Below are positions 8,176-18,731 of a DNA stretch of 64,000 nt, piece by piece. The notes under the pieces are model-generated. The model worked only from the letters and a program-made list of their open reading frames with translations. It was not told the DNA's origin and did no database searches. Position 1 is the stretch's first letter. Every line of letters starts with the position of its first letter. The translations under genes and the position numbers were made by a program. Source of the DNA: Xenorhabdus sp. IM139775 (GTDB taxonomy: Bacteria > Pseudomonadota > Gammaproteobacteria > Enterobacterales > Enterobacteriaceae); assembly GCF_028598745.1 (NCBI RefSeq), contig NZ_JAQRFK010000010.1:1-64000 (forward strand). Direction: 5' to 3'.

Positions 8176-9666
8176 TTAACGCTTTTTCATATGTTCCATT
8201 AAACGCTTACGTTTACGGAGCTGAGTGGCGGTTAATGTATTTTTCTTACCTGCATAAGGGTTCGTTCCTTCTTTAAATTGGATGCGGATAGGTGTACCCA
8301 TCACCTTCAAAGAACGACGGAAATAATTCATCAAATAACGCTTATAGGAATCCGGTAAGTCTGTCACCTGATTACCGTGGATAACTACGATAGGTGGGTT
8401 ATGGCCACCCGCATGGGCATATTTCATTTTCACCCTGCGACCCCGGATCATCGGTGGCTGATGATCATCTTCTGCCATGTTCATGATACGGGTCAATAAG
8501 GAAGTGCTGACGCGACGGGTTGCACTTTCATAGGCTTCCAGAATCGACTCAAATAAATTGCCGACACCACTACCATGTAGCGCAGAAATAAAATGAACAC
8601 GGGCAAAATCAACAAAACCCAAACGCAGATCAAGCATATCTTTGACGTGATCTTTATCTTCCTGACTCATTCCATCCCATTTATTGACGGCGATAACCAG
8701 AGAACGACCACTGTTAAGAATAAAGCCAAGCAGAGAGAGATCTTGATCAGAAATGCCTTCACGGGCATCCACTACCAACAATACAACATTGGCATCTTCA
8801 ATCGCCTGAAGCGTTTTAATCACGGAGAATTTTTCAACAGTTTCAGTGACTTTACCACGCTTACGAACACCCGCGGTATCAATCAAAATATATTCGCGGC
8901 CATCACGCTCCATGGGAATATAGATGCTGTCGCGGGTTGTGCCCGGCATATCATAAACGACAACACGCTCTTCACCCAGAATGCGGTTGGTTAATGTGGA
9001 CTTACCCACATTAGGGCGGCCAACAATCGCAAGTTTCAGAGGCAAGGTGGTAGGATCAAATGCTTCCTCCTCCTCTTCTTGTTCAGCCGCTTCCAATTCG
9101 GCCTGTTCCATTTCTGCCCAATAAGCCGCGTTAGCCTCTTCTTCGGTTAATTCGACTTCTTCCGTTTCTTCTTTATCAGAAAACGGCAACAACACACGTT
9201 CAATCAGTTGTGTCACACCACGACCGTGAGAAGCAGCGATGGAATAAATATCCCCCAGGCCCAGTGAATAAAATTCAGCTACCGAAGTATCAATATCAAT
9301 ACCATCGGTTTTATTTGCCACCAAAAAAGTGGCTTTTTCACGGCTACGCAGGTGCTTGGCAATCGCATGGTCAGCAGGCATCAGCCCCGATCTGGCGTCA
9401 ACCATAAATAGGACAATATCAGCCTCTTCTATGGCCATAAGAGATTGCGTAGCCATATGCGTTTCTACGCCCTCTTCCGTACCATCGATACCTCCCGTAT
9501 CAATGATGATGAATTCCTGCCCTTCAACCTCTGCCCGTCCATACTTACGATCACGGGTTAAGCCAGGGAAATCCGCTACCAGTGCATCTCTGGTTCGGGT
9601 TAATCGGTTAAATAAGGTGGATTTTCCAACATTGGGGCGCCCAACCAGCGCAACGACAGGTATCAT
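8176..9666 (-). CDS. der: Ribosome biogenesis GTPase Der (EngA)
   Basis: Der is an essential tandem GTPase needed for assembly of the 50S ribosomal subunit. The 496-residue product has two G domains, each with GRPNVGKST in the P-loop (about residues 8-16 and 217-225), DTGG/DTAG switch II motifs and NKTD/NKWD specificity motifs, followed by a C-terminal KH-like domain and a basic tail ([13 protein letters not shown]). The linker between the G domains is extremely acidic (a stretch of Glu near residues 195-200), a feature seen in enterobacterial Der. The start [12 protein letters not shown] is the usual one. It is the last gene of the conserved hisS-yfgM-bamB-der block, here separated from bamB by a terminator-like hairpin. 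Confidence 0.98.
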   Translation of the reverse strand: MIPVVALVGRPNVGKSTLFNRLTRTRDALVADFPGLTRDRKYGRAEVEGQEFIIIDTGGIDGTEEGVETHMATQSLMAIEEADIVLFMVDARSGLMPADHAIAKHLRSREKATFLVANKTDGIDIDTSVAEFYSLGLGDIYSIAASHGRGVTQLIERVLLPFSDKEETEEVELTEEEANAAYWAEMEQAELEAAEQEEEEEAFDPTTLPLKLAIVGRPNVGKSTLTNRILGEERVVVYDMPGTTRDSIYIPMERDGREYILIDTAGVRKRGKVTETVEKFSVIKTLQAIEDANVVLLVVDAREGISDQDLSLLGFILNSGRSLVIAVNKWDGMSQEDKDHVKDMLDLRLGFVDFARVHFISALHGSGVGNLFESILEAYESATRRVSTSLLTRIMNMAEDDHQPPMIRGRRVKMKYAHAGGHNPPIVVIHGNQVTDLPDSYKRYLMNYFRRSLKVMGTPIRIQFKEGTNPYAGKKNTLTATQLRKRKRLMEHMKKR

Positions 9667-9697
9667 TTGTTTGATGCCTCATAACTAAATTTGATAC

Positions 9698-9735
9698 TAA
9701 AAAGACGAAACGGCCCCTGTTACTCCAGGAGCCGT
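9698..9735 (-). terminator. Hairpin with T-tail between bamB and der
   Basis: On the minus strand ACGGCTCCT (9727-9735) pairs with AGGGGCCGT (9710-9718), followed by TTCGTCTTTTT. It lies between bamB and der, so it may terminate or attenuate the upstream operon. Confidence 0.65.
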
Positions 9736-9793
9736 ATAATTTTGTGTTATGACATGTGTGTGATTACATACAACGTTAAAACACGTTCTGGTA

Positions 9794-10966
9794 TTAGCGA
9801 GTATACAGGTAAACGGTCCCGTCTTTCGCTTGTACCATCAATTTATCGCTGGCAACAACCGGACGACTCAGCAGGCCGGAACCATCAACCTTATGCTGTG
9901 CCACAAATTTGCCATCAGCCATATTCAACCAATGCAGGTAACCTTCAGCATCACCAACAACCAGATAACCATTATACATTTCCGGGGCGGTCAGGTTACG
10001 GTGTGAGAGATTATTTTGCGACCATAATGTCACACCATCACTCTTGCGCAGGGATAAAATATGGTCATCTTGATCAACAATGAAAATATTGCTGTCAGTG
10101 ACCACCATATCATTCACCGACCCGAGATCACGTTTCCAGATGATCTGGCCTGAACGCATATCCATTGCCACTAAATTACCGTTATAGGCAATAGCGTAAA
10201 TAACATTGTCAGAAACGACCGGTGTCATATCGATATCATTCAGGCGATCTATTTCGGTAGAACCGGTTACCTGCGAAATACGCTGCTGCCAAATCAGTTG
10301 CCCCTGTGACAGCAGAACAGCACTGATTCGACCATTATCACCACCGACAATGGCGGCACCATAGGCCACGGTAGGCGCGGATTCACCACGAACAGATAAA
10401 GCCGGTGTATCCATGTTAATCGACCAGGCCACACTACCATCAGTTTCGTTTAATGCCTGCAACATCCCATTGCCCGTGTGGATCAAGACAAGACCATCAC
10501 TCACTACCGGGCGGGACAATGCTTCGCCAGCAACGGTTGCTTCCCATGCAACTTTACCGTTCGCTGTATCCAGTGCGATAACTTTTGCTTTTTCTGTTCC
10601 GACATACAGGCGCTCACCAGATACCGTCAAACCACCAGAAAGCAGTGCTGGCAAGCGGGATGACAGCAAACCGGCTTTTTCTGACAGATCCGTTGACCAT
10701 ACCTCTTTGCCGCTGTCGATATCAAATGCTTTAATCACACCCTGACGGTCAGCAACATAAACTGTTGAACCTTGCCAAGTCGGTGATAAATGGGAGTAAT
10801 ATTGCCCAGTACCATTCCCAACAGATTTATCCCAAACAATATGCGGTTTGAATTGATTTTCAACCTTCGGTAACGGTGACATTGTTACCGTATCCTGTTC
10901 ACTTGAACAACCCGCCAGCAGAACAGAAGCAACCAGCCCAACCAAGAGTGTTTTTCGCAGTTGCAT
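9794..10966 (-). CDS. bamB: Outer-membrane protein assembly factor BamB (lipoprotein)
   Basis: BamB is the beta-propeller lipoprotein of the BAM complex that folds beta-barrel proteins into the outer membrane. The 390-residue protein begins MQLRKTLLVGLVASVLLAGC, a lipoprotein signal peptide with lipobox LAGC (Cys20), so the mature protein is anchored by its lipidated Cys in the outer membrane, periplasmic face. The remainder consists of PQQ/WD-like repeats (GKEVWSTDL, GKVAWEA, GSVAWSIN, GQLIWQQR, GQIIWKRD, GVTLWSQ) that form the eight-bladed propeller. Length agrees with E. coli BamB (392). It follows yfgM by 16 bases and is probably cotranscribed with it and hisS. Confidence 0.97.
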   Translation of the reverse strand: MQLRKTLLVGLVASVLLAGCSSEQDTVTMSPLPKVENQFKPHIVWDKSVGNGTGQYYSHLSPTWQGSTVYVADRQGVIKAFDIDSGKEVWSTDLSEKAGLLSSRLPALLSGGLTVSGERLYVGTEKAKVIALDTANGKVAWEATVAGEALSRPVVSDGLVLIHTGNGMLQALNETDGSVAWSINMDTPALSVRGESAPTVAYGAAIVGGDNGRISAVLLSQGQLIWQQRISQVTGSTEIDRLNDIDMTPVVSDNVIYAIAYNGNLVAMDMRSGQIIWKRDLGSVNDMVVTDSNIFIVDQDDHILSLRKSDGVTLWSQNNLSHRNLTAPEMYNGYLVVGDAEGYLHWLNMADGKFVAQHKVDGSGLLSRPVVASDKLMVQAKDGTVYLYTR

Positions 10967-10982
10967 TATGAAGTTGGCTCCC

Positions 10983-11603
10983 TTAGTTGGATAAATTATT
11001 AAGTTTAATTTTCATGAAATTTTTCATTACCTGCGGGCCATCAAGCCCAAGCCCTGTGGAATAGGCTGCACGTGCACCCGCGATATCCCCTTTTTTAGCC
11101 AGAATATCCCCACGGATATCTTCAACCATAACCTGCCATCCTTTTCCTTTGACCAGCGCCAGCGTTTTCAATGCAGCCTCTATTTTATCTTCTGCTAATT
11201 GAACGCGAGCCAGACGAAGGTTGGAGAGAGCCTGCATGTTCTCATCTTTGGCTTTACCGGATGCCGCCAGCAAATTTTTCTCTGCCTGAGCCAGATCATT
11301 TTGGGCAACCGCCTGCTTTGCCAGTTCCAGATCAGCCATGACGCCGTAGACATTATTCGTTTCATTCGCGAATTTTTCTACCGCAGCAACACCTTCTTTC
11401 GACCCCGGCGCCAATGATTTGTTCAACTCTTCAAATGTTGCCGCCGTATCATGTAATTGGTTTGTCTGATGAGTCTGCCAATAACGCCAACCAATCAAAG
11501 CACCAATGCCGAGCACTAGACCAACGGCAAGGTATTTCCCGTTGGTAGAGAAAAAACGCTTTATCGCGTCAATTTGTTCGTTTTCAGTGGTATAGACTTG
11601 CAC
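10983..11603 (-). CDS. yfgM: YfgM, ancillary SecYEG/PpiD-associated membrane protein
   Basis: YfgM is an inner-membrane protein with a large periplasmic TPR-like domain that associates with PpiD and the SecYEG translocon and helps hand secreted proteins to chaperones. The 206 residues match the family length. After a short cytoplasmic segment (MQVYTTENEQIDAIKRFFSTN) comes one transmembrane helix (about residues 24-42, YLAVGLVLGIGALIGW), then helical repeats. The position between hisS and bamB is the standard enterobacterial arrangement; 14 bases separate it from hisS, which argues for one operon. Confidence 0.95.
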   Translation of the reverse strand: MQVYTTENEQIDAIKRFFSTNGKYLAVGLVLGIGALIGWRYWQTHQTNQLHDTAATFEELNKSLAPGSKEGVAAVEKFANETNNVYGVMADLELAKQAVAQNDLAQAEKNLLAASGKAKDENMQALSNLRLARVQLAEDKIEAALKTLALVKGKGWQVMVEDIRGDILAKKGDIAGARAAYSTGLGLDGPQVMKNFMKIKLNNLSN

Positions 11604-11617
11604 TAGAGTCTCTCTCC

Positions 11618-12895
11618 TTAACCTAACAGTTCGCTCAAACGCGCTGCAACTGTTTGTTGTGGCAATGTTTCTTGTTCACCGTTTCGTAAATCTTTCACTG
11701 TAATATTGCCGGCCTGAATTTCATCTTCCCCAAGGATCAAGGCCACCTTGGCACCGTGTTTATCCGCGCGCGTCAACTGTTTCTTAAAGTTACCGCCGCC
11801 ATGGTTGGTCATCAGACGCAATTCAGGCAGTTGATCACGGATTTTTTCTGCCAATATCAATGCAGCTTGCTGGCTGCCTTCACCAAAGGAAGAGAGATAA
11901 ACATCAGCAACGGTCAGATCAGCAACAAAATCAGGATTGACTTCCTGCACTAACAGGACCATGCGTTCCATGCCCATCGCAAAACCCACGGCCGGTGTTG
12001 CCTTACCGCCCAATTGTTCAACCAAGCCATCATAACGCCCACCGGCACAGATGGTTCCCTGCGCACCCAATGCCGATGTTACCCATTCAAAAACAGTACG
12101 GTTGTAGTAATCAAGACCACGAACCAGACGTTGGTTGATGCGGTATTTGATACCCGCGCTATCCAGTATCTGACACAGCCCATCAAAGTGTGCTTTTGAT
12201 TCAGCATCAAGATAATCAAACAACGCCGGGGCATCATTCAGGAGTTGCTGAATGTCCGGGTTTTTAGAGTCCAATACCCGCAGCGGGTTGGTATACATGC
12301 GACGCAGGCAATCCTCGTCCAACTTATCTTGGTGTTGTTCAAGGAACGCCACCAGTGCTTCTCGGTAATTGGCACGGGCTTCTAGTGAACCAATGGAGTT
12401 CAATTCAAGTGTTACGTGATCAGCAATGCCGAGTTCACGCCACCAACGTGCTGTCATTAAAATGAGTTCAGCATCAATATCCGGCCCTTGCAGACCAAAC
12501 ACTTCCGCCCCTAACTGATGAAATTGACGGTAGCGGCCTTTTTGTGGGCGCTCATAACGGAACATCGGCCCGATATACCATAAGCGCTGTTCCTGATTGT
12601 ACAGCAAACCATGCTGAATACCGGCACGGACACATCCCGCGGTATTTTCCGGGCGCAGGGTCAAACTTTCACCATTGCGATCATCAAAGGTATACATCTC
12701 TTTTTCGACAACATCAGTGACTTCCCCAATTGCCCGCTTGAATAACGGGGTCTGCTCTACAATCGGCGTCCGAATTTCGCTAAAGCCATAGCCCGACAGC
12801 ACACGCTTGATCGTAGATTCAACTCGTTGCCAGATGGCGGTTTCAACAGGAAGGCAGTCATTCATGCCACGAATAGCTGGGATATTTTTTGTCAC
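11618..12895 (-). CDS. hisS: Histidyl-tRNA synthetase
   Basis: HisS charges tRNA-His with histidine in the cytoplasm. The 425-residue protein is the size of the E. coli enzyme (424). Class II synthetase features are visible: the motif 2 region [20 protein letters not shown], the histidine-specific motifs [15 protein letters not shown] and [13 protein letters not shown], and motif 3 [12 protein letters not shown]; the C-terminal anticodon-binding domain starts near residue 330. The start [16 protein letters not shown] is canonical. It sits 44 bases downstream of ispG and heads the yfgM-bamB genes. Confidence 0.98.
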   Translation of the reverse strand: MTKNIPAIRGMNDCLPVETAIWQRVESTIKRVLSGYGFSEIRTPIVEQTPLFKRAIGEVTDVVEKEMYTFDDRNGESLTLRPENTAGCVRAGIQHGLLYNQEQRLWYIGPMFRYERPQKGRYRQFHQLGAEVFGLQGPDIDAELILMTARWWRELGIADHVTLELNSIGSLEARANYREALVAFLEQHQDKLDEDCLRRMYTNPLRVLDSKNPDIQQLLNDAPALFDYLDAESKAHFDGLCQILDSAGIKYRINQRLVRGLDYYNRTVFEWVTSALGAQGTICAGGRYDGLVEQLGGKATPAVGFAMGMERMVLLVQEVNPDFVADLTVADVYLSSFGEGSQQAALILAEKIRDQLPELRLMTNHGGGNFKKQLTRADKHGAKVALILGEDEIQAGNITVKDLRNGEQETLPQQTVAARLSELLG

Positions 12896-12939
12896 GTTTT
12901 ATCTCTTATTAATATTTATACAATGCCGTCGATGATAAA

Positions 12940-14061
12940 TCACTCATCAAGCTGATTGATGCTGATTCGGTTATTGGCATCAAGGATAGCTGCCTTCGCC
13001 CGAATTTTCGCTTCAAGTTGATCAATCAGGTTGTTATTGTCAAGGCGCTCCCTTTGACGAAGGCCATCTTCGTAAAAGCCGCTTTTTGTTTTCGCCCCCG
13101 TTACACCAAGCGTGGAAACTTCAGCTTCTCCTGGGCCATTCACGACGCAGCCAATGATAGAAACATCCATCGGTGTGATTAAGTCTTCAAGACGCTGCTC
13201 AAGCGCATTCACTGTACCGATAACGTCAAATTCCTGACGCGAACATGTTGGGCAGGCAATGAAATTAATCCCCCTTGAGCGAATACGCAATGCTTTCAGA
13301 ATATCAAAACCGACTTTAACTTCTTCTACCGGATCGGCAGCCAATGAGATGCGCAGCGTATCGCCGATGCCTTCTGACAATAAGATGCCAAGACCAATTG
13401 AAGATTTCACTGCACCAGCACGGGCTCCGCCGGCTTCAGTAATCCCCAGGTGCAGCGGTTGATCAATTTTTTGCGCCAGTAAACGATATGCCCCCACCGC
13501 CAGGAAAACGTCAGATGCCTTGACGCTCACCTTAAATTGGTTAAAGTTCAGGCGGTCAAGAATATCCACATGACGCATCGCCGATTCCACTAACGCTTCT
13601 GGTGTGGGTTCGCCATATTTTTCCTGTAGATCTTTTTCCAGCGAACCCCCATTGACCCCAATGCGAATAGGAATGTTATGGTGGCGGGCACAATCCACAA
13701 CCTGACGGATACGCTCTTCGTTACCAATATTACCGGGATTGATGCGCAGACAGTCAACACCATATTCTGCGACTTTCAATGCAATGCGATAATCGAAATG
13801 AATATCGGCAACAAGAGGAACATTGACCTGCTGTTTGATGGATTTGAATGCTTCGGCCGCATCCATTGTTGGAACAGAAACCCGAACGATATCAACCCCT
13901 ACACGCTCCAGTGCCCGAATTTGATTAACTGTCGCCCCAACATCAGTTGTCCGTGTGTTAGTCATTGATTGCACTGCAATTGGCGCGCCATCCCCGACAG
14001 GTACATTACCGACATAAATACGTGTAGATTGACGTCTTTTTATCGGTGATTCATTATGCAT
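12940..14061 (-). CDS. ispG: 4-hydroxy-3-methylbut-2-enyl diphosphate synthase (IspG/GcpE)
   Basis: IspG catalyses the reductive ring opening of methylerythritol cyclodiphosphate to HMBPP in the non-mevalonate isoprenoid pathway, using a [4Fe-4S] cluster. The 373-residue product begins [20 protein letters not shown] and has a TIM barrel followed by the iron-sulfur domain with [11 protein letters not shown] and, about 30 residues later, [12 protein letters not shown]; these hold the three Cys and one Glu cluster ligands. Like E. coli, the gene lies between rodZ and hisS. It depends on cluster supply from the Isc system encoded about 19 kb away in this window. Confidence 0.98.
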   Translation of the reverse strand: MHNESPIKRRQSTRIYVGNVPVGDGAPIAVQSMTNTRTTDVGATVNQIRALERVGVDIVRVSVPTMDAAEAFKSIKQQVNVPLVADIHFDYRIALKVAEYGVDCLRINPGNIGNEERIRQVVDCARHHNIPIRIGVNGGSLEKDLQEKYGEPTPEALVESAMRHVDILDRLNFNQFKVSVKASDVFLAVGAYRLLAQKIDQPLHLGITEAGGARAGAVKSSIGLGILLSEGIGDTLRISLAADPVEEVKVGFDILKALRIRSRGINFIACPTCSRQEFDVIGTVNALEQRLEDLITPMDVSIIGCVVNGPGEAEVSTLGVTGAKTKSGFYEDGLRQRERLDNNNLIDQLEAKIRAKAAILDANNRISINQLDE

Positions 14062-14167
14062 TGTTACATTACTCCCCTACATCCCTGTATTTTGTTTATA
14101 AAAATTACAACCATGCTGTGGTGAATAATTGCTGTAGTGAATAATTCCGCCAAAACAGTTAACAAGT

Positions 14168-15244
14168 TTATTTCAGTGTCAGTTTAGCGCTGATGCCTTT
14201 CTTCACAAAGAAACTCAGATCCACTGGTTTGCCCTGAAACTGCACCTTAACTTCGGAAGGTGCACCAATATTCACGGAGTAAGGCAAGTTGCCGGCAAGC
14301 CTCAGGTTGTCCCCTTTCTTTTTTATGCCACTGAACAATGACTTCCCTTTGGCATCTTTGACTGCCACCCAGCATTCGCCGCTAAAATCCATCACTAATT
14401 CATTGTTGCCCGCAGCGCTGACACTGTTTACATCAGTCGATGACGGACTCACAACGGCATTATTCGCCCCTGCGCTGATATTTTCTGTTGTTGCGCTTGT
14501 GGCTGATTGACTAACAGACAGAGGTGCGGTTTTAGGCGGTATTGTTTTAGACGGTATTGTTGTAGATGAAGTGACTGTCGAGCGTATGGCAGCAGATGCA
14601 GGCACGCTGGAAGAAGATGCCAGCGTATTGCTGTTAACTCCGCTGCCATTCGCGGCTGGTGATGTTTTCTCTAGGGAAGCATCACCTTGAACTGCCGCTA
14701 CGGATTGATTTCCTTTAAGAGGCGCAGAGACATTATTCCCCCCAGTGCTTGATGCCACAAGGTTATCAGAACCGGTTGCCTGCTCATGCGGGGACGTTGA
14801 TTGTGCGGCCATTGAAGACAGTTCTGTTTGTTGTACTTTATAGTTCTGCCACCACCACAGGACTGTCATTCCCAATAATATAATGATAACAACCCATGTT
14901 ATCTTCATTAACCATCCATCACGCTTCTTGCGTTTTTTCCCCGCCGAAAAACTTTGCATAGGAGACGTTTTTATCGCCTTGGAGGGGATCTGTTTATCCA
15001 AGGTGCTTAAGATTTCAGATTCAGGCACTTGAACCAATTTTGCATAGGCACGAATATATCCACGCAAAAACGTCGGAGAAATATTTGACGAGATATTATC
15101 TTCTTCAATATCACGAACAGTGGACAGTTTAAGACACAAGCGGTCTGCCACAGTTTGCTGAGAAAGCTCATGTTTTTCACGAGCCTGACGCAGAATCTGA
15201 CCGGTTGTCAGATTGGCTTCTTCTGGATAAATTTCAGTCTTCAT
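14168..15244 (-). CDS. rodZ: Cytoskeleton protein RodZ
   Basis: RodZ links the MreB cytoskeleton to the cell-wall elongation machinery and sets rod shape. I start it at ATG 15244 (MKTEIYPEEANLTTGQILRQ), which aligns with the start of E. coli RodZ; a longer in-frame start at 15289 adds 15 unsupported residues. In the 358-residue product a cytoplasmic HTH domain spans about 15-75 (LSQQTVADRLCLKLSTVRDI), a basic patch KKRKKRD precedes one transmembrane helix (about 110-130, ITWVVIIILLGMTVLWW), then a long Ser/Thr/Ala-rich linker and the periplasmic beta domain with SGECWVAVKDAKGKSLFSG. Next to pilW and ispG, as in related species. Confidence 0.95.
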   Translation of the reverse strand: MKTEIYPEEANLTTGQILRQAREKHELSQQTVADRLCLKLSTVRDIEEDNISSNISPTFLRGYIRAYAKLVQVPESEILSTLDKQIPSKAIKTSPMQSFSAGKKRKKRDGWLMKITWVVIIILLGMTVLWWWQNYKVQQTELSSMAAQSTSPHEQATGSDNLVASSTGGNNVSAPLKGNQSVAAVQGDASLEKTSPAANGSGVNSNTLASSSSVPASAAIRSTVTSSTTIPSKTIPPKTAPLSVSQSATSATTENISAGANNAVVSPSSTDVNSVSAAGNNELVMDFSGECWVAVKDAKGKSLFSGIKKKGDNLRLAGNLPYSVNIGAPSEVKVQFQGKPVDLSFFVKKGISAKLTLK

Positions 15245-15359
15245 TAGCAAGGGACACTGGTACTGTTCTGGGTTAAAGAATTTACGCAAATTAAATGAAT
15301 AGAAATGTCATTCAATTTGCGTAGCGAAATCACCTAACAACTGCGCCAAGCGCAGAAAA

Positions 15360-15779
15360 TCATCGATCACAGTGATAATGACTTGTATTGCCTTCCTTAT
15401 TTTCCTTGATCAATTGTTCAGCTTTTTCATACTGCTTTTGTTCACAAAGAAATATAGAGTAGTGGTGTACTACGGTATCACTTCTGACCGCATACTGCAT
15501 AGCCATTCTATAATGCTGACTGGCGGTTTCTGGCCGACCTGCATATTGTTCATGCAGTGCCATGCCAAGGTGTGCCTCTGGGTGACGAGGCTCCGCCAGC
15601 AAGATTTTTTGAAAATGATATTTAGCGGCCGGTAAATTCCGTTCCGCTAAATAAGCCTTCCCTAACTGCAATCGTGTCTCGGTGGCAACAACCTGATGGG
15701 TGCGATGCGTTGCCTGCTCTGCACACCCCGTTAACAGGCCAAGACAAACTATAGACCAAATTATTGATTTCCGTATCAT
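15360..15779 (-). CDS. pilW: PilW-like TPR lipoprotein (short form)
   Basis: 139 residues with a lipoprotein signal MIRKSIIWSIVCLGLLTGC (lipobox LTGC, Cys19) and TPR-like repeats (LGKAYLAERNLPAAKYHFQK, then HLGMALHEQYAGRPETASQH). Genes in this position, upstream of rodZ and downstream of rlmN, are annotated as type IV pilus biogenesis/stability protein PilW in many Enterobacterales. Those I know are about 240-260 residues, so this one ends early, after KENKEGNTSHYHCDR, and lacks the C-terminal repeats. It may be a shortened, perhaps decaying, version. No other type IV pilus genes are in view, so the role in pili is uncertain. Confidence 0.8.
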   Translation of the reverse strand: MIRKSIIWSIVCLGLLTGCAEQATHRTHQVVATETRLQLGKAYLAERNLPAAKYHFQKILLAEPRHPEAHLGMALHEQYAGRPETASQHYRMAMQYAVRSDTVVHHYSIFLCEQKQYEKAEQLIKENKEGNTSHYHCDR

Positions 15780-15850
15780 ACCATTTTCATTTATAAGGAT
15801 ATGTTAAACATCGCCAAATTTTTAGCCATTAATCAAGATTAAACAAAAAA

Positions 15851-17029
15851 TTAGACTGTTTTTACCTGAATAGGTTCACCTGCCAGACGTTTTTTCAATG
15901 TCCGTTTTGTTCTATCAATCACTTCACCGGCAAGCTGGCCACATGCAGCATCGATATCATCTCCCCTCGTTTTCCGCACGATGGTGGTAAAACCATGTCC
16001 CATCAATACTTTAGAAAAACGATCGATTCGGCTGTTCGAGCTGCGCCCATAAGGTGCCCCCGGGAACGGGTTCCACGGAATCAGGTTGATTTTACTTGGG
16101 GTGTCTTTCAGGCATTCGGCCAATTGATGCGCCTGCTCAACGCTGTCATTGACATGATCAAGCATCACATACTCCACTGTGACACGCCCCTGATTCGCGT
16201 TGGATTTTGCCAGATAGCGGCGCACGCCTGCCAGAAATTCTTCAATATTGTACTTGCGGTTAATGGGCACAATTTCATCACGAATATCGTCAGTCGGTGC
16301 GTGCAAGGAAATTGCCAGTGCGACATCGATCATATCACCCAGTTTATCCAAGGCAGGAACAACACCGGAAGTTGACAAGGTCACACGACGTTTTGACAGG
16401 CCAAAGCCGAAGTCATCCATCATAATTTCCATTGCCGGTACGACATGGTTCAAATTGAGCAATGGCTCACCCATTCCCATCATGACCACGTTGGTAATAG
16501 GGCGACGGCCGCTGGATTTCAGTGAACCGATAATCTTGGCGGCACGCCAGACCTGACCAATAATTTCCGAGACTCGCAGGTTACGGTTAAAACCCTGTTG
16601 AGCCGTAGAACAAAATTTACACTCTAAAGCACATCCCACCTGAGATGAAACACACAGTGTCGCGCGATCATCTTCTGGGATATAAACCGTTTCAACCTGT
16701 TGATCACCAACCGTTATCGCCCATTTGATCGTGCCATCAGAAGATCGCTGCTCTTCTGCGACTTCCGGCGCCCTGATTTCAGCAACTTGTTGCAATTTCG
16801 CCCTGAGCACTTTGTTGATATCGGTCATCTGCTCAAAATCGTCATAACAATAATGGTAAATCCATTTCATGACCTGATCGGCACGAAACGGTTTTTCTCC
16901 CATATCGATAAAGAACTGACGCATTTGTTTACGGTTAAGGTCGAGCAGATTGATTTTACCGTTTTTCTTTTCAGGCGTGACAGATACGGCGGAGGTTGAA
17001 GGTGGTACGGTTTCGTTAAGTTGGGACAT
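15851..17029 (-). CDS. rlmN: Dual-specificity RNA methyltransferase RlmN
   Basis: RlmN is a radical-SAM enzyme that methylates C2 of A2503 in 23S rRNA and of A37 in some tRNAs. The 392-residue protein has the cluster motif [14 protein letters not shown] (CxxxCxxC), GMGEPLLN and [10 protein letters not shown], and near the end [14 protein letters not shown] with the Cys that becomes methylated as the transfer intermediate. The N-terminal part holds the accessory domain ([20 protein letters not shown]). The start [11 protein letters not shown] gives a short polar extension, similar to Yersinia and Photorhabdus proteins. It is followed by pilW with 71 bases between. Confidence 0.98.
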   Translation of the reverse strand: MSQLNETVPPSTSAVSVTPEKKNGKINLLDLNRKQMRQFFIDMGEKPFRADQVMKWIYHYCYDDFEQMTDINKVLRAKLQQVAEIRAPEVAEEQRSSDGTIKWAITVGDQQVETVYIPEDDRATLCVSSQVGCALECKFCSTAQQGFNRNLRVSEIIGQVWRAAKIIGSLKSSGRRPITNVVMMGMGEPLLNLNHVVPAMEIMMDDFGFGLSKRRVTLSTSGVVPALDKLGDMIDVALAISLHAPTDDIRDEIVPINRKYNIEEFLAGVRRYLAKSNANQGRVTVEYVMLDHVNDSVEQAHQLAECLKDTPSKINLIPWNPFPGAPYGRSSNSRIDRFSKVLMGHGFTTIVRKTRGDDIDAACGQLAGEVIDRTKRTLKKRLAGEPIQVKTV

Positions 17030-17188
17030 TGTTACATCGCCTCGTTGTTACACTTTCGGCTCTATGCTGATCTGATGTCAGCACTAAGTTTTCATGCGGT
17101 GACTGCCAATTCAATAATCATTCTTTTCAACCAGATCGAATTCAATCCACCGGGCCATCTTAAATGAACATTGAAATAAAATAATAAA

Positions 17189-17216
17189 CGCCCCACTAAA
17201 TCAAATCAGTGGGGCG
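17189..17216 (-). terminator. Rho-independent terminator of ndk
   Basis: On the minus strand CGCCCCACT (17208-17216) pairs perfectly with AGTGGGGCG (17189-17197) over a 10-base loop and is followed by TTTATTATTTTATT. It lies about 75 bases behind the ndk stop. Confidence 0.9.
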
Positions 17217-17292
17217 CATCATTGTACAAACTTTACTGTTTATATGCTACTGAGTGTTTATTGCTGTTTAAAAATAGATACTGCCAATAACG

Positions 17293-17721
17293 TTAGAAAC
17301 GCGGGAAGATTTCTTCGTCACTGAAAAAGTAAGCAATTTCGCGCGTTGCCGATTCAACAGAGTCTGAACCGTGAACCGCATTTTCAGTAAAGCTGTCTGC
17401 ATAGTCTGCACGCAGAGTGCCGGCCAGCGCATTATCAGGATTAGTGGCTCCCATCAGATCACGGTGGCGTTGAACGGCGTTTTCACCTTCCAGAACTTGA
17501 ACCATAATTGGGCCAGAAGTCATAAACGCCACCAGACCATCAAAGAAGGGACGGCCTTTGTGTTCAGCATAAAAACCTTCCGCTTGTTCGCGGGTTAAAT
17601 GCAGCATTTTAGCGGCAATAATTTTAAACCCTGCGCTTTCAAAGCGGGCATAAATAGAACCGATAACATCTTTTTTCACTGCATTGGGTTTAATAATGGA
17701 AAAAGTACGTTCAATTGTCAT
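17293..17721 (-). CDS. ndk: Nucleoside diphosphate kinase
   Basis: Ndk transfers the gamma phosphate from ATP to nucleoside diphosphates and balances NTP pools in the cytoplasm. The 142-residue product has the expected N-terminus [21 protein letters not shown] and the active-site motif [12 protein letters not shown], whose His (about residue 117) carries the phosphate. Length equals that of E. coli (143) within one residue. It stands between rlmN and the small accessory island and has its own terminator. Confidence 0.98.
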   Translation of the reverse strand: MTIERTFSIIKPNAVKKDVIGSIYARFESAGFKIIAAKMLHLTREQAEGFYAEHKGRPFFDGLVAFMTSGPIMVQVLEGENAVQRHRDLMGATNPDNALAGTLRADYADSFTENAVHGSDSVESATREIAYFFSDEEIFPRF

Positions 17722-17893
17722 TAAGGTAACCTCTTTGGCGCTGAAACTCTACCCTGCCTCTGACAGGAATAAAAAATAGGCGTTGATTATAGGGGGAGAG
17801 TTTCGGCTTGCCTACAAAAAACATAACATTTTATTAAAGCTTTCTTAGCGAAAATTATCATTTTTTAGCATAAATCACATTTTCGCTCCGTTA

Positions 17894-18217
17894 TTATAAA
17901 ACCTTTTCGGTTACGCACTGAATAAAAGGCTTAACTTCTTCTGCCCTTTCCTGACTGATATCCCGTTTACTTTCATCAGAAACCTGAAATTTCCCTGTGA
18001 ATTTTTCTTTGGTATCCGGGATTGTTTTATCCGACGTACCAATAATGCTGATAGTATATTTATGCCCAGCCGGCAGTAGATCGGTGCATTCTCTCAATAT
18101 TCCCTGACGAGAAGTACCTTGTTCTGTGATTTTTCGCTGATCAGTGGCTGATGTATCAGCAAGCGAAACAGGAATATAGAATACGCCCAGCAGCAATGTA
18201 TATGAAAAAATTTTCAT
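17894..18217 (-). CDS. Small secreted protein of unknown function (107 residues)
   Basis: The start ATG 18217 follows GTGAGGAAAAAA, a good ribosome site; an upstream GTG at 18229 would place that site inside the gene. The first 20 residues (MKIFSYTLLLGVFYIPVSLA) form a Sec signal peptide with cleavage after SLA. The mature part is about 87 residues, mostly polar, with two Cys (in ILRECTDLL and FIQCVTEKVL) that could form a disulphide in the periplasm or outside. I recognise no family. It lies between ndk and an HTH/DUF2975 pair, in a region that is not part of the usual gene order, so it is accessory. Confidence 0.7.
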   Translation of the reverse strand: MKIFSYTLLLGVFYIPVSLADTSATDQRKITEQGTSRQGILRECTDLLPAGHKYTISIIGTSDKTIPDTKEKFTGKFQVSDESKRDISQERAEEVKPFIQCVTEKVL

Positions 18218-18352
18218 TTTTTTCCTCACTCAATGAAATTTCAAAATTGTCGATCACGTCCTTACTCCGCGTGTAACGGGGAATAAAGACGATTCATCAT
18301 GCAGAAAACCTATTTAATTACATTGAATTAATCACAAATATAAGTATTTTTT

Positions 18353-18559
18353 CTAATCGTCTTTGAATTCCAATATATCCCCCGGCTGGCAATCCAAATA
18401 TTGGCAAATAGCATTCAAGGTAGAAAATCGAATACCTTTAATTTTTCCGGTTTTCAACAGCGAAAGGTTCTGTTCAGTAATACCAATGGCTTGGGCTAAA
18501 TCTTTAGATTTCACTTTTCGCTTTGCCATAATCACATCCAGATTGATAAGAATTGCCAC
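18353..18559 (-). CDS. YozG-like helix-turn-helix transcriptional regulator
   Basis: A 68-residue Cro/C1-type DNA-binding protein. I choose the GTG start at 18559 because it follows GAAGGAAATACC and because relatives begin MAIxxNxDVxxAKRK; here VAILINLDVIMAKRKVKSKD. The HTH is AQAIGITEQNLSLLKTGK, followed by RFSTLNAICQYLDCQPGDIL, typical of the YozG family. Such regulators are very often found beside a DUF2975 membrane protein, as is the case here (next gene upstream on the same strand, about 170 bases away). The target is presumably its own small operon. Confidence 0.85.
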   Translation of the reverse strand: MAILINLDVIMAKRKVKSKDLAQAIGITEQNLSLLKTGKIKGIRFSTLNAICQYLDCQPGDILEFKDD

Positions 18560-18731
18560 GGTATTTCCTTCAGGGCGAGAGCGTGAACGTTTTTTGAGCT
18601 TGAAATGTATGCTACGCAATCACAATTAGAATAAAGATCACTCAATCTGGTCTTGTTAAAGTATGAATTAGTATTTTATTTGCACGATTCGTTCAAAAAT
18701 TAGTCTTTCATGCTCTCGCCCTGGTATTTCC

